Of a stretch of DNA of 45,512 nucleotides, positions 27,329 to 36,446 are shown piece by piece. Below the pieces are notes generated by a model. That model did not search any database. It worked only from the letters and a program-made list of their open reading frames with translations, and had not been told where the DNA came from. Location: contig JBFLYD010000004.1 of the NCBI GenBank assembly GCA_040756905.1, positions 1-45,512 of the forward strand, in the 5' to 3' direction. Positions within the stretch are counted from its first letter, which is position 1, and every line of letters begins with the position of its first letter. The DNA is from Acidobacteriota bacterium. Its GTDB lineage: Bacteria; Acidobacteriota; Aminicenantia; JBFLYD01. The translations under genes were made by a program, and so were the position numbers.

Positions 27329-28195
27329 TTATGGATTCTTAAAAAATTTAATGGATTTATCTAAAATTTTAAAAAAATAAAAAATGGAGGAATAATGGCC
27401 TCCATTTAGCCACATTATTTCAGGGTTGCCAAGAGCTTCGTGTAATTCCTCAACACATTTTTTTGGAATTATTTTATCTTTAATTGCATTTACCATTAGG
27501 ATATTTGATTTTAATCCATTATATGAATAATTTAGTGGATCGACTTGGTTAAGTATTTCTTTTATATTCTCCTCTGATATTTTTTCTTTGATTAATTTCG
27601 CTCTTAACTTTTTAGTTAGTGAGCTGTGAAAAATGAGATAGGGTATATCAGCTCCTCCAAGTATTAAAACTGCTTTATTAAAGCACTGAAGTCTTGCTAT
27701 GGCAACACTTCCAACTATAGCTCCCATACTTATCCCCAAAATTCCTATTTTAGAATTGTCAATCTCGGGTTGCTTTCTAACCCAATTTATATATATTTCT
27801 ATATCATTTAGACTTTGCATGAGAATTTGTTTTATCATATTGAGGCTTTTATCACCCGTTATGGATTTCTTAGCTTTAAAAAAATTATATTCATTTTGAT
27901 AAACTTCTTCTATTAAAAGAGTGGCAATTTTTTCTTTTGCAAATTTTTTACAAATTATTTTCTCTATAAATATTCCACCGCTTAGATGGGGTAAGATAAT
28001 TATTATTGGAATTTTCTCTTTAATACCCGAGGGTTTATAATAATAGGAAAAAGAAGAAGCATTTTTTATTTTAATCTTATAAAAGATAATATTTTTCTTA
28101 CTTTCCCAATAAAATGGTTCTTTAGAGGATAATAAATTTTGAAAGGAAAATAATGATAAAGATATTGATATTAATGAGATCGTCAGGCTTTTCAT
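27329..28195 (-). CDS. Secreted alpha/beta hydrolase (dienelactone hydrolase-like)
   Basis: About 288 residues from the ATG at 28193-28195. A signal peptide-like N-terminus (MKSLTISLISISLSLFSF) is followed by an alpha/beta hydrolase fold. The nucleophile is S156 in LGISMGA, the probable acid is the D of NAIKDKIIPKK, and the histidine is in NGGHYSS. The substrate is unknown. The frame stays open upstream to a TTG at 28225, but the signal peptide supports the ATG. It lies 31 bases after the NTPase start on the same strand, so it is upstream in a possible two-gene unit. Confidence 0.78.
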   Translation of the reverse strand: MKSLTISLISISLSLFSFQNLLSSKEPFYWESKKNIIFYKIKIKNASSFSYYYKPSGIKEKIPIIIILPHLSGGIFIEKIICKKFAKEKIATLLIEEVYQNEYNFFKAKKSITGDKSLNMIKQILMQSLNDIEIYINWVRKQPEIDNSKIGILGISMGAIVGSVAIARLQCFNKAVLILGGADIPYLIFHSSLTKKLRAKLIKEKISEENIKEILNQVDPLNYSYNGLKSNILMVNAIKDKIIPKKCVEELHEALGNPEIMWLNGGHYSSIFYFFKILDKSIKFFKNP

Positions 28196-28248
28196 TTTTA
28201 GCTTAAAATTACCATTTGATCGCAATCTTTCTCATTTGTATACTTCAA

Positions 28249-28402
28249 CTAATACAAACGCAATAAATAATTTGTAGGGCAACCCTTCAGAGCCTACCCC
28301 TAACCTTGCCCTGAACTTGTTTCATGGTTTGATTCGGGGGTTGCTTAATGCAAGGTAAAACCATGCCCTCCATGTCAATTTATTTAATTCGTTTGTATTA
28401 AT
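28249..28402. repeat. MITE-like element, complete copy in reverse orientation
   Basis: About 154 bp, from CTAATACAAACGCAATAAAT to TTTAATTCGTTTGTATTAAT. The interior has TTTGTAGGGCAACCC and GCATGCCC-like arms, plus inserted CCTAACC... sequence absent from the 5326 copy. Relative to that copy its ends are swapped, so it is inverted. It fills most of the divergent spacer between the hydrolase and the small membrane protein. Confidence 0.7.
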
Positions 28403-28514
28403 ATTTTTATAACATATCCATAAAAAAATAACATTTTATCTAAAAAGAGGCGATTCGGCTAGAAATTTGACAAATTCAGGATTTTAAAATAAAAAAACTT
28501 GAAGGAGGGATAAA

Positions 28515-28973
28515 ATGATGGAAGAAAAGAAATCAATTAAAATTGCTACAATAATCCTTTTTATTGTTTTGGCCTACGCTGCAGTTTATAGTTTAATCTC
28601 AATAATAATTCCTGATGTTTTTGCAGTGCGAATATTTCCAGGATATACAGGACAATCCTGGTCCGATTTTGTTGCTTCAAGTCCAAAATTAGCAAATCAC
28701 CACAGAGCGACTGCAAGATTGGCAGGAGGATTTGCACTTTCAACTGTCGTTGCTGGATTTTTTGTCCTTTTAACATCATTTAAGAAAGGTGAAAAATGGT
28801 CTTGGTTCTGCCTCTTGTTTGTCTCCCTTATAGCTTGGGTAAATTCATTGATATTTGGGATTTTTGGTAAAGATCCAATCAGCATAACAATGGACCTTGT
28901 GGGTCTAATTTTATTCATTATAGGTATAGTAATTCCAGCAAAAACCATTTTAGGGAAGAAAAAAATAGAGTAA
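28515..28973 (+). CDS. Small four-helix membrane protein of unknown function
   Basis: A 152-residue protein with hydrophobic helices at about 10-32, 68-88, 95-116 and 124-143, and charged ends. An extracytoplasmic loop (about 33-67) contains HHR (62-64), which could bind metal or cofactor. I recognise no family. A clear GAAGGAGGG ribosome site precedes the ATG. It stands alone between a MITE-like element and the methyltransferase gene. Confidence 0.7.
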   Translation: MMEEKKSIKIATIILFIVLAYAAVYSLISIIIPDVFAVRIFPGYTGQSWSDFVASSPKLANHHRATARLAGGFALSTVVAGFFVLLTSFKKGEKWSWFCLLFVSLIAWVNSLIFGIFGKDPISITMDLVGLILFIIGIVIPAKTILGKKKIE

Positions 28974-29133
28974 TTTCAATATTATCATGGATACATAAAA
29001 ACGCTATTTTTGTACCACTTATTCAATCTCTTTTCCCATTAATACCAAAAAAACAGAAGATTTGAAGTATTTGGCAGATTAGAAATCTATTAAAATATGC
29101 AATAATTCCATAATTTTTAACAGTAGTGAAAAA

Positions 29134-29679
29134 ATGTTGACCAGAAAACAATTATTACTAAAAGAGATACCAAGAAAGCGGCTTTCATACTTTGAATTGC
29201 AGGCATACTGGGGAATTACAAAACATATGGGAGGATTAGAGGCCACAAAGGAGCTGATAGAGCTCTGCAAAATAAATAAAGATAAACACATCCTGGATGT
29301 AGGTTGTGGTGTTGGAAAGACCACCTGTTACATTGTAAAAAGATACGATTGTAAAGTGATGGGAGTGGATATTTCTCAAAGTATGATTGAAAGGTCAAGC
29401 GAAAGAGTGAAAAGGGAGGGCGTAGAGGATAAAGTTAATTTAATTATGGCTGATGCACAGAACCTTCCTTTTAAAGAGAGAGTTTTCGATGCAGTCATTT
29501 GCGAATCTGTTACCGCATTTCCAAAAGATAAAAAGAGAGCGGTAAATGAGTATGCGAGAGTGGTAAAACAAAGACAGAAGCTCAGCTTTCAGAAAGTATG
29601 CAAAAGAAATATATTCTCCAGACACATTAAGAGCCTCTTTAAATACCTGGGATACGGAATATACGTTGGTAGAAAATAG
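29134..29679 (+). CDS. Class I SAM-dependent methyltransferase, internally deleted
   Basis: 181 residues against the roughly 260-280 usual for this type. The SAM site is intact: ILDVGCGVGKTTCYIV (motif I), VMGVDISQSM (motif II), MADAQNLPF and DAVICESVTAFPKDK. After EYARVVK the expected PGG segment and the beta-strands beyond are missing. The sequence resumes near the normal C-terminus (LFKYLGYGIYVGRK), as if about 80-90 codons were lost in frame. Another frame from about 29570 to 29720 also reads as plausible protein, so a more complex rearrangement is possible. Activity is doubtful. Confidence 0.65.
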   Translation: MLTRKQLLLKEIPRKRLSYFELQAYWGITKHMGGLEATKELIELCKINKDKHILDVGCGVGKTTCYIVKRYDCKVMGVDISQSMIERSSERVKREGVEDKVNLIMADAQNLPFKERVFDAVICESVTAFPKDKKRAVNEYARVVKQRQKLSFQKVCKRNIFSRHIKSLFKYLGYGIYVGRK

Positions 29680-29758
29680 AAAACAAGAAAAACATAAATA
29701 TTTTAACTTTTCTCTCTGTTGACCGGTAGAATAAAAAGTGTTAAAAATTAACTATATT

Positions 29759-29844
29759 GCCGGGATGGCGGAATGGGCAGACGCAAGGGACTTAAAATCC
29801 CTCGGCACGTCAGTGCTGTGCCGGTTCGAGTCCGGCTCCCGGCA
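29759..29844 (+). tRNA. tRNA-Leu (anticodon UAA)
   Basis: An 86-base class II tRNA. The acceptor stem is GCCGGGA / TCCCGGC with discriminator A. The anticodon stem AGGGA / TCCCT encloses the loop CTTAAAA, giving anticodon TAA. The variable arm is long (CGGCACGTCAGTGCTGTG) and the T arm is CCGGTTCGAGTCCGG. The 3' CCA is not encoded. Confidence 0.96.
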
Positions 29845-29992
29845 TTGCATTATTATTTATTAATTAATAATTTTTTTGTTAAGAAGTTTGAGTTTGTTTA
29901 CAAAGGAATAAAGAAGAATAATGTAATTATTCTCAATTGAAAAAACTGATTCAAAACTGAAATATTAGGTAAAGCAGGAGCAGGTAACTTTG

Positions 29993-30553
29993 TTAAGATA
30001 AAGCTTTTTTATTAGTTAGAAGTTTTCTTAATCTTTTATCGACTCTTGCAGATTTTGCTAATAAAAATAATTTATTTTTATCTATGTTTTCTAATTCATA
30101 TAAATTCTTCACATCAATTATATCCTGAGGACTGCTTCCTTTCATTTTCATCACTATCAAACCTTCTGGCTTTGCAATATTTATTTGTGTTCCAAAAATA
30201 GAAGAATTAACCTGAGTTAAATCATCTAGAATTTTTTCGTGCCAATTTTTTGAAGCAATTATTAAATCAATTATAGTTACTCCATCATCTATTCTTATAA
30301 CATACATTCCCAAGAGGTTATCCATCATTACCTCAGTCTTGTGGAATTCCTTTTGTATTCTTTTATTTAATAGGTCAATATTTTTTTTATTTAATTGCTC
30401 TGTAAGGTGGACAAGAAAATCTATATCTTTTGTTGCCCTTGGAACAGTCCATGAAGACACAGCGAGACCTCCTACGAGTGCAAAATTTTTAATAATTTTT
30501 TCTTGGGTTAAATTATTTAATAATTTGACTATCCTTTGAAAGGATTCTCGCAT
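29993..30553 (-). CDS. Nucleotidyltransferase (MNT/AbiEii-like)
   Basis: A 186-residue nucleotidyltransferase-fold protein. The core motif is FALVGGLAVSSWTVPRATKD, with G28-G29 and the metal-binding D43 and D45 (KDIDFLV); a third acidic residue is in TIIDLII. IAKPEGLIVMKMKGSSPQDIIDVKNL is typical of this family. Such proteins often act in toxin-antitoxin or abortive-infection pairs. It overlaps a 63-residue gene upstream by 41 bases, suggesting a two-gene module, and lies downstream of a tRNA gene on the other strand. A toxin role is inferred from family and layout only. Confidence 0.8.
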   Translation of the reverse strand: MRESFQRIVKLLNNLTQEKIIKNFALVGGLAVSSWTVPRATKDIDFLVHLTEQLNKKNIDLLNKRIQKEFHKTEVMMDNLLGMYVIRIDDGVTIIDLIIASKNWHEKILDDLTQVNSSIFGTQINIAKPEGLIVMKMKGSSPQDIIDVKNLYELENIDKNKLFLLAKSARVDKRLRKLLTNKKALS

Positions 30554-30704
30554 TTTTCTTTATTCCTTTTTTCAGATCTCGGCAGAGCTCAGATAGAAAA
30601 ATTGCTTCTTCTATTTTTTTGTCTAAAGGAATGTTTCTTGACCTTTTCTTAATAGTTGACTTTTTTAATTCTCGAAAATTTTCAAAGCTTCTTTTTCTTT
30701 TCAT
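30513..30704 (-). CDS. 63-residue basic protein, possible partner of the nucleotidyltransferase
   Basis: A lysine/arginine-rich helical protein (MKRKRSFENFRELKKSTIKK at the start, then KKIEEAIFLSELCRDLKKGI). I recognise no family. It overlaps the nucleotidyltransferase start by 41 bases and is read first. This arrangement is common in antitoxin-toxin pairs, so an antitoxin-like role is plausible but unproven. There is no Shine-Dalgarno before its ATG; a TATTATTATAAAATG run suggests a near-leaderless transcript. Confidence 0.5.
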   Translation of the reverse strand: MKRKRSFENFRELKKSTIKKRSRNIPLDKKIEEAIFLSELCRDLKKGIKKNARILSKDSQIIK

Positions 30705-30875
30705 TTTATAATAATAGCACTCTTTATATTTTTTTAAAATCTTTTTATAAACTTCAAAATTAATTTTATTCAGAGATCTTTTTTACTTTGTTTTGGAGGG
30801 CAATGAAACTTTTTTTATAAAGATTTCGTTATTTATACATGAAAGACAATGGATTCGAAAAGGAGTTTTAGAATA

Positions 30876-32303
30876 ATGAAAAGAAATAAGTCACCATATA
30901 TCCTAATAATATCGATGATATCGATGTTAATTATTTTTACAGGATTCATGTTATCTGATGAAAAAGTACTTAAAATTCCAAAGTTTTCCAGGGCTCCAAA
31001 GATAGATGGGGTTCTGGATAACCCTTTATGGGAAAAAGAAGCTCTTAAGATTGAGAATTTTGTTCAGTTTCAGCCAAAAGAGGGAGCAATTCCTTCTGAA
31101 AAAACCATCGCATATCTGGGTTATGATGAGAAAAATTTTTATTGTGCAGTTAAATGTTTTGATTCAGAGCCTAAAAAAATTCGTGCATCTTTAACTAATC
31201 GCGATAGTGCTTTCAATGATGATTGGATTTTGATATTTCTTGATACTTTCAATGAAAAAAGACGTGCTTTTGAATTTTTTGTTAATCCAATAGGAATTCA
31301 AGGAGATGGTATCAGAACTGAAGAAGGTGGAAACGAAAGCGACTCGCAAACATGGGATACTGTTTTTTATACTGATGGAAAATTGAATGAGGAAGGATAT
31401 GTAGTGGAAATTGCTCTTCCCTTTAAAAGCATTCGTTTTCCAAACCTTCAGAAGAAAGTCTGGGGAATTTTTATAATTCGGAATATTCCGAGAAAGGGTG
31501 AATTGATTACTTTTCCAATAATTAAAAGGGGAATGGGAGGAGTCCTTACTCAGGAAGCCCAGATTATGATTGAAGGATACGTGGAAAGAGGTAAAAATTT
31601 AGAAGTTATGCCAATATTCACCTCTTTGAAAAATGAAGGAGAAAGAATCGACCCAGAAGCAGGAGTGAATCTCAAATATGGTTTAAGCTCAGACTTAACA
31701 TTTGATTTCACATTTAACCCTGATTTCAGCCATATCGAGGCAGATGCTCCTCAGATTGACATAAACCAAAGGTTTGCCCTTTATTATCCTGAAAAGAGAC
31801 CCTTTTTCCTTGAAGGAACTGAGATTTTTCAGTATGGCTCCCAGTGGGACCCTCAAGGAATTAATATTATTTATACAAGAAGAATAATCGACCCTCGATG
31901 GGGAGGAAAATTCACAGGAAAAGTTGGCCGATTTACTCTTGGGTATATATCTGCATTAGATCAAAACCCAACTGAAAGCTTGTGGGAAATTAGTAATGGC
32001 GGTAAAAACCTCAGTGAAGATGCTCTCTTTAATATATTTAGAATGAAAACAGATGTCTTTAAAGAATCTTATGTAGGATTTGCATTTACAGATAAAGAAA
32101 TAGATGGGTCTTTCAATCGAGTCGGTTCAATTGATGGAAAATTTAAGTTTTCGAAGAATTTCTACTTTTCTTTTCAGGCTGTGGGAGCAAAAACAAAATA
32201 TCAGGATGAAGAAACTGGTTGGGCTCCAGCTTTTTACTCAGAATTCTTCTACACATCCAAACACTGGGGCTCAGGAATCGAGTATCAGAGTATTCACCCC
32301 TGA
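30876..32303 (+). CDS. DUF5916-type outer-membrane protein with CBM9-like domain, 5' part of a frameshifted gene
   Basis: The N-terminal part of an exported protein. A signal peptide (MKRNKSPYILIISMISMLII) is followed by a CBM9-like domain (APKIDGVLDNPLWEKEA, to about residue 200) and the start of a DUF5916 beta-barrel (NPDFSHIEADAPQIDINQRF, PEKRPFFLEGTEIF). I prefer the ATG at 30876, which has AAAAGGAG upstream; the ATG at 30849 adds nine residues. The frame ends in CAC-CCC-TGA at 32295-32303, in the middle of the barrel. The family continues in the +1 frame without a gap. Such proteins are common in Bacteroidetes, Acidobacteriota and Aminicenantes, with an unknown, perhaps uptake-related, role. 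Confidence 0.85.
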   Translation: MKRNKSPYILIISMISMLIIFTGFMLSDEKVLKIPKFSRAPKIDGVLDNPLWEKEALKIENFVQFQPKEGAIPSEKTIAYLGYDEKNFYCAVKCFDSEPKKIRASLTNRDSAFNDDWILIFLDTFNEKRRAFEFFVNPIGIQGDGIRTEEGGNESDSQTWDTVFYTDGKLNEEGYVVEIALPFKSIRFPNLQKKVWGIFIIRNIPRKGELITFPIIKRGMGGVLTQEAQIMIEGYVERGKNLEVMPIFTSLKNEGERIDPEAGVNLKYGLSSDLTFDFTFNPDFSHIEADAPQIDINQRFALYYPEKRPFFLEGTEIFQYGSQWDPQGINIIYTRRIIDPRWGGKFTGKVGRFTLGYISALDQNPTESLWEISNGGKNLSEDALFNIFRMKTDVFKESYVGFAFTDKEIDGSFNRVGSIDGKFKFSKNFYFSFQAVGAKTKYQDEETGWAPAFYSEFFYTSKHWGSGIEYQSIHP

Positions 32304-33039
32304 TTTCCAAGCTTCCTCAGGATTTGTTAATCGTGTGGATTACAGGAGAATCGGAACTTGGATTAGATACACTTGGCTTCCAGAGAAGAAATTTTTTAAT
32401 TCCATTAATTTATCTCTTAACATAGGGAAGATGGATGATCATGCTGGAGATGTAGTGACAGATCGATGGACAGGTATGAATGTTAATGTTGAATTCTCCA
32501 ATTTCAACCGTATTTTTATTCATTTTTCAAACAACATGGAAAGGTATGGAGGGATAAATTTTAAGAAAAATCGATTCCAGATTAATGGTCAATCGAATTT
32601 CATCCGCTGGCTGGATTTTAATGCAGGACTTTCCATCGGAGATTCGATTAAATATGATCCCGAGAGTCCATTTTTAGGGTGGAGTTTTTCTCCATGGATA
32701 TGGTTGAATTTTAGACCGAATACTCAATTACAAGCTGGATTGAGTTTTAGCAAATACACTTTCTGGGAAAAAAGAGGAGGAAAGCTTCTCTGGGATTATA
32801 ATGTATTAAGACAGATAACAACTTATCAAATATCTAAAACTATCTCCTTGAGAACCATAATTGATTATAATCATTATTATAAAAAATTATATGGTAGTTT
32901 TCTTTTAAGCTACATCCTTCGGCCAGGAACTGTTTTCTTTTTGGGATATGACGATAATTTCCAAAGGGATGAGTTTGGAAGTTATGTCCGAACTAATCGT
33001 ACTATTTTCTTAAAATTCTCCTACTGGTGGCGTGTTTAA
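32299..33039 (+). pseudogene. DUF5916-type protein, 3' part in the +1 frame
   Basis: About 247 codons that continue the barrel of the gene at 30876. Joining the parts by removing one C from the CCCC at 32297-32300 gives the smooth sequence EYQSIHPDFQASSGFVNRVD. It is beta-strand rich (TWIRYTWLPEKKFFNSINLS) and ends in FLKFSYWWRV, with the aromatic C-terminal residues expected of an outer-membrane barrel. The combined protein would be about 720 residues, normal for the family. It is either a frameshifted remnant, a base-calling error, or the product of +1 recoding at CCC-TGA. Confidence 0.7.
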
Positions 33040-33054
33040 ATTAATTCTCTTTCA

Positions 33055-33240
33055 CTAATACAAACGAATTAAATAATGGCTATATACTCAAAATGGTGAT
33101 GATAATAAGGGAATGTTTGACATGTAGGGCAAGGCTTTAGCCTTGCATTAAGCAACCCCACAATCAACCCATGAAACAAGTTCAGGGCAAGTTTCGGAGA
33201 AGGGTTGCCCTCCAAGTTATTTAAAGCGTTTGTATTAATA
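33055..33240. repeat. MITE-like element, complete copy with insertion
   Basis: It starts CTAATACAAACGAATTAAAT and closes GCGTTTGTATTAATA. The interior carries TGTAGGGCAAGGCTTTAGCC and GGTTGCCCTCC arms. Extra sequence after the left TIR makes it about 186 bp. It shares its right end with the next element. Confidence 0.7.
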
Positions 33241-33383
33241 CAAACGCATTAAATAAGATGACATAAACTAATAGTATTGTCATTCCCGCGTAGGCGGGAA
33301 TCCAGTTTTATCATTATGTTTCTGGATTCCTGCTTTTGCAGGAATGACGGTAAATGTAACATTATTAATTTCGTTTGTATTAG
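33235..33383. repeat. Same TIRs around a dRS3-like palindrome pair
   Basis: Bounded by TAATACAAACGCATTAAAT and ATTTCGTTTGTATTAG, but the interior differs. It holds ATTCCCGCGTAGGCGGGAAT (33282-33301), matching the ATTCCC-N8-GGGAAT pattern of Neisseria dRS3-like repeats, and an inverted partner (CTGGATTCCTGC...GCAGGAATGAC). It appears to be a related terminal repeat carrying a different cargo. Confidence 0.65.
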
Positions 33384-33388
33384 CAATA

Positions 33389-36148
33389 CTATTTTGTTCT
33401 ATTTCCTTTTGTATCAAATTTTACAATTTCATCACAAAGAGACTTTAGTTCTGATTCAATCTTTGAAGCATCTCCAACTACAATGATAACTGCGTTATCA
33501 AGAGCGATGTAAGTTTCTGCAGCTTTTTTCATTTCATCGTACGTTACTGAATTTATTATATTAGGGTAAGTATTCCAATAATCAGAAGGAAGATCGTTCA
33601 GTTTAAGTTCTGCTGCAGCACCTGAAATTCCCCTTGACCCTTCCATCAGAAGCGGCAGAACACCTGAGAGAAAAGATTTTGAATATTTCAAATCTTCTTT
33701 AGTTGCATCTCCTTTTCTGATTCTTTCTACTTCTTTCAGTATTTCTTTTACTGCAGAAGCTGTAACTTCTGTTCTTACTTCAGCGTTGATTGCGAAAATT
33801 CCTGAATTTAGAAAAGGCATAATCCATGAGTAGCAGCCATAAGTCCAGCCTTTATCCTCCCTGAGATTCATGAATAGTCTTCCTGTAGCGCCTCCACCGA
33901 TATGCCTTCCACCACCGAGGATTTTATTTGCCACGAGAAGGGAGATGTAATCTGGGTGTTTTCGCTCAAAAAGAAGATTTCCTATGAGAATATATGATTG
34001 AACAGAGCCAGGTCTATCGACTAAATAAAGAACTCTTTTTGAAGGCTTTGAAGGTAGTTCTGATTTAATTTCTTCAATAGGAGCTCCCTTTTTCCATCCT
34101 GAGAATCTCTTTTCGATTTCTTTAAAAATTTCCTCGGATTTAAAATCTCCTACTGCAATCGCAAAGGTTTGGTTGGGCATAAAAAATTTATTGTAATAGT
34201 CAATTAAATCCTGTCTTGTGGCCGTGTTAAGGTATTCCTGTGTAGGAAGAATCTGGAAGATATTTACATAAGGAGCTCCAGAAGGGGTGGTTATTTTTGA
34301 ATAGGGATGATTTCCGAATACCTGTTTATAAAGCATTTCTGAAGCAAGGAAAAGGGGAGAAGCTCTTTGCTGAATTATTCTTGCTTTAAAATTTCTTATC
34401 TGTTTCTGAAATTCCTCTTCAGGGAAAGTTGGATTAAGAATTAAATCAGCGGTAATGTCAAGCACTTCAGTTAAGTATTCTTTAAGAGTTGTTACTGTTA
34501 CTATGATTGTGTCTGGTGATGATGATATATCGATTGATGCTCCCAATGAATCTAACTTTTCCTGAATTTTCTTTCCTGGAAAATTTTTCGTTCCCTCTTT
34601 AATTGTATTTGCAAGAAGAGTTGAGATACCTGGTTTATCATGAGGTTCAAAGTAAGCTCCACCTTTCATATAGAATTGAATCGTAATTTTAGGTAGGGAA
34701 TGGTCTTCGAATGATTGAATAGAAAGACCATTTGAAAGAGTTTTTTCTTTTGAAGAAGGAAATTTATAAGTTAGAGGAGTTTCATTGAAAGGAACTTTTT
34801 TTCTGAATGATTCATCAGGGAGTTTTGTGGATGAAGGAAGGACTGTGACGACCGACCTGTTTTTAACTGCGAAGTATTTATTTGCCACATTCATTACATC
34901 TTTTTCTGTCACTGCCATGTATTTATCAAGCTCTGTATTTATAAGATTTGCATCTCCGTCATAGAGTTCATATTCGCATAGAAACATTGCCCTGTAGAGA
35001 TTTCTTTCAAGAATATTTATCATGCTCGATTTTAATCGATTTTTTGCTTTCTGTAATTCCTCAGAAAGAACAGGAACTTTTTTTATTTTTTCAATCTCAT
35101 CAAGGGCAATCTGAAATACCTCATCCGGGTTTTTATCAGGTTTTACCATGATGTTAATGGTAAAAATACCAGCATCTCTCATTGGATTTGCACTACCTGA
35201 GACACTTATTGCCACTTCTTTTTCTTTTACCAATTTTTGATAGAGTCTTGAGCTTTCTCCTGAAAGAAGAATGTCGGATAGCAGTCTTAAAGCATAAGTA
35301 TCAGGATGAAGTCGTTTCGGAATTCCATAGCCTGCAAATATCGCAGGAAGGTTCGCATATTTGTCGATAAGAGTGAGTTTTTTCTCTCTTGTTCTTTCAG
35401 GTTCATTGATTACAACTGAGGGAGGTGAAACTCGAGCAGGGATAGAACCAAAATATTTTTCCACTAATTTTTTTGTCTCTGAGGGATTTATGTCTCCTAC
35501 GATAGCAAGAACTGCGTTGTTCGGAGCATAATAAGTGTTGAAGAATTCCTGGACGTCTTTTAATTCTGCTGCATCTAAGTCTTCCATGCTGCCAATAACA
35601 GTGTGGCTGTATGGAAAGCATTCAAAAACAAGTTCATAAAGTCTTGCTCTTCCTTCAGAATAGGGTTGGTTATCATAACTCTGTTTCTTTTCTTCTTTAA
35701 CTGTCGCGCGTTGATTTTCGAAATTTTCTTTTGTGATGTTTAAAGCTTTCATTCTGTCTGATTCTGTCCAGAGAGCTATTTCCAACTGGTTTGATGGCAT
35801 GGTTGCAAAATAGTTGGTTCTATCCTGACTTGTAGAGCCATTGTCGTTTCCTCCAGCTCTTCCAATCCACATATGATGCATGTTTCTTGGGATGTTTTCA
35901 GAGCCCTGAAACATCATATGCTCAAAGAGATGGGCAAACCCTGTTCTTCCTTTAACTTCATTTCTTGACCCTACGTTATAATAGACTGCATATCCGATAA
36001 CTGGATTAGAGTGGTCTTCTGATAGAATAACACGAAGTCCATTTTGCAATTCAAATTTTTCGAATTTTACCAATGGCTCAGAGGCTATCGAGAATAAAAC
36101 CAGGAAGAAAATTAGAATGGAAAACAAAGATAATCGTTTTAATATCAT
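33389..36148 (-). CDS. M16 family zinc peptidase, two-domain (pitrilysin/PqqL-like), secreted
   Basis: A 919-residue protein with signal peptide (MILKRLSLFSILIFFLVLFS). The N-terminal half holds the inverted zinc motif H73-L-F-E76-H77 (AHLFEHMMFQG), and the third ligand is a glutamate near 152-153 in VKEEKKQSYDNQPY. The C-terminal half is a second M16 domain without the zinc motif, as is usual for the non-catalytic partner half. It probably degrades peptides in the periplasm or outside. AAAGGAGG precedes the ATG. The stop lies just after the repeat pair at 33055-33383. Confidence 0.92.
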   Translation of the reverse strand: MILKRLSLFSILIFFLVLFSIASEPLVKFEKFELQNGLRVILSEDHSNPVIGYAVYYNVGSRNEVKGRTGFAHLFEHMMFQGSENIPRNMHHMWIGRAGGNDNGSTSQDRTNYFATMPSNQLEIALWTESDRMKALNITKENFENQRATVKEEKKQSYDNQPYSEGRARLYELVFECFPYSHTVIGSMEDLDAAELKDVQEFFNTYYAPNNAVLAIVGDINPSETKKLVEKYFGSIPARVSPPSVVINEPERTREKKLTLIDKYANLPAIFAGYGIPKRLHPDTYALRLLSDILLSGESSRLYQKLVKEKEVAISVSGSANPMRDAGIFTINIMVKPDKNPDEVFQIALDEIEKIKKVPVLSEELQKAKNRLKSSMINILERNLYRAMFLCEYELYDGDANLINTELDKYMAVTEKDVMNVANKYFAVKNRSVVTVLPSSTKLPDESFRKKVPFNETPLTYKFPSSKEKTLSNGLSIQSFEDHSLPKITIQFYMKGGAYFEPHDKPGISTLLANTIKEGTKNFPGKKIQEKLDSLGASIDISSSPDTIIVTVTTLKEYLTEVLDITADLILNPTFPEEEFQKQIRNFKARIIQQRASPLFLASEMLYKQVFGNHPYSKITTPSGAPYVNIFQILPTQEYLNTATRQDLIDYYNKFFMPNQTFAIAVGDFKSEEIFKEIEKRFSGWKKGAPIEEIKSELPSKPSKRVLYLVDRPGSVQSYILIGNLLFERKHPDYISLLVANKILGGGRHIGGGATGRLFMNLREDKGWTYGCYSWIMPFLNSGIFAINAEVRTEVTASAVKEILKEVERIRKGDATKEDLKYSKSFLSGVLPLLMEGSRGISGAAAELKLNDLPSDYWNTYPNIINSVTYDEMKKAAETYIALDNAVIIVVGDASKIESELKSLCDEIVKFDTKGNRTK

Positions 36149-36446
36149 AAAGCCTCCTTTAATGATGTTTTTTATCTATTAATTTTTTTATTTTTCCCAG
36201 GCTTATCTTCATTTTATAAAATATATTATAAAAAGTGCGCCAATTCAAATTTAATGACGAGCACATCCCATTTATTGTTTAATATTGTGTCTCCCTATTT
36301 CAGACTGAGAATTACATCATTGCTTAGGACTTCATAATTTTATTCAAAATTATAAAAATTTTTTCATTGACAAGATATTTTTTATATTAGTTGGAGAGGA
36401 GGCCAGGCTCACAGAGAGAGAAATCCCTCTTCCCTGTCCATTGGCG
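36149..36446. other. Spacer without a supported gene
   Basis: AT-rich divergent spacer between the M16 peptidase and the small-gene operon. A TTGACA occurs at 36368-36373 but no well-spaced -10 follows. The reading frame of the next gene stays open upstream through 36390-36446 (for example EREIPLPCPLAMNF) without an ATG or GTG, so that gene could begin earlier at a rare codon. Confidence 0.4.

Noticed and set aside
32104-32298. Reading frame upstream of the DUF5916 3' part as an independent gene start
   Set aside because: In this stretch the other frame encodes conserved barrel sequence, so the frame before 32299 is only an out-of-frame shadow.
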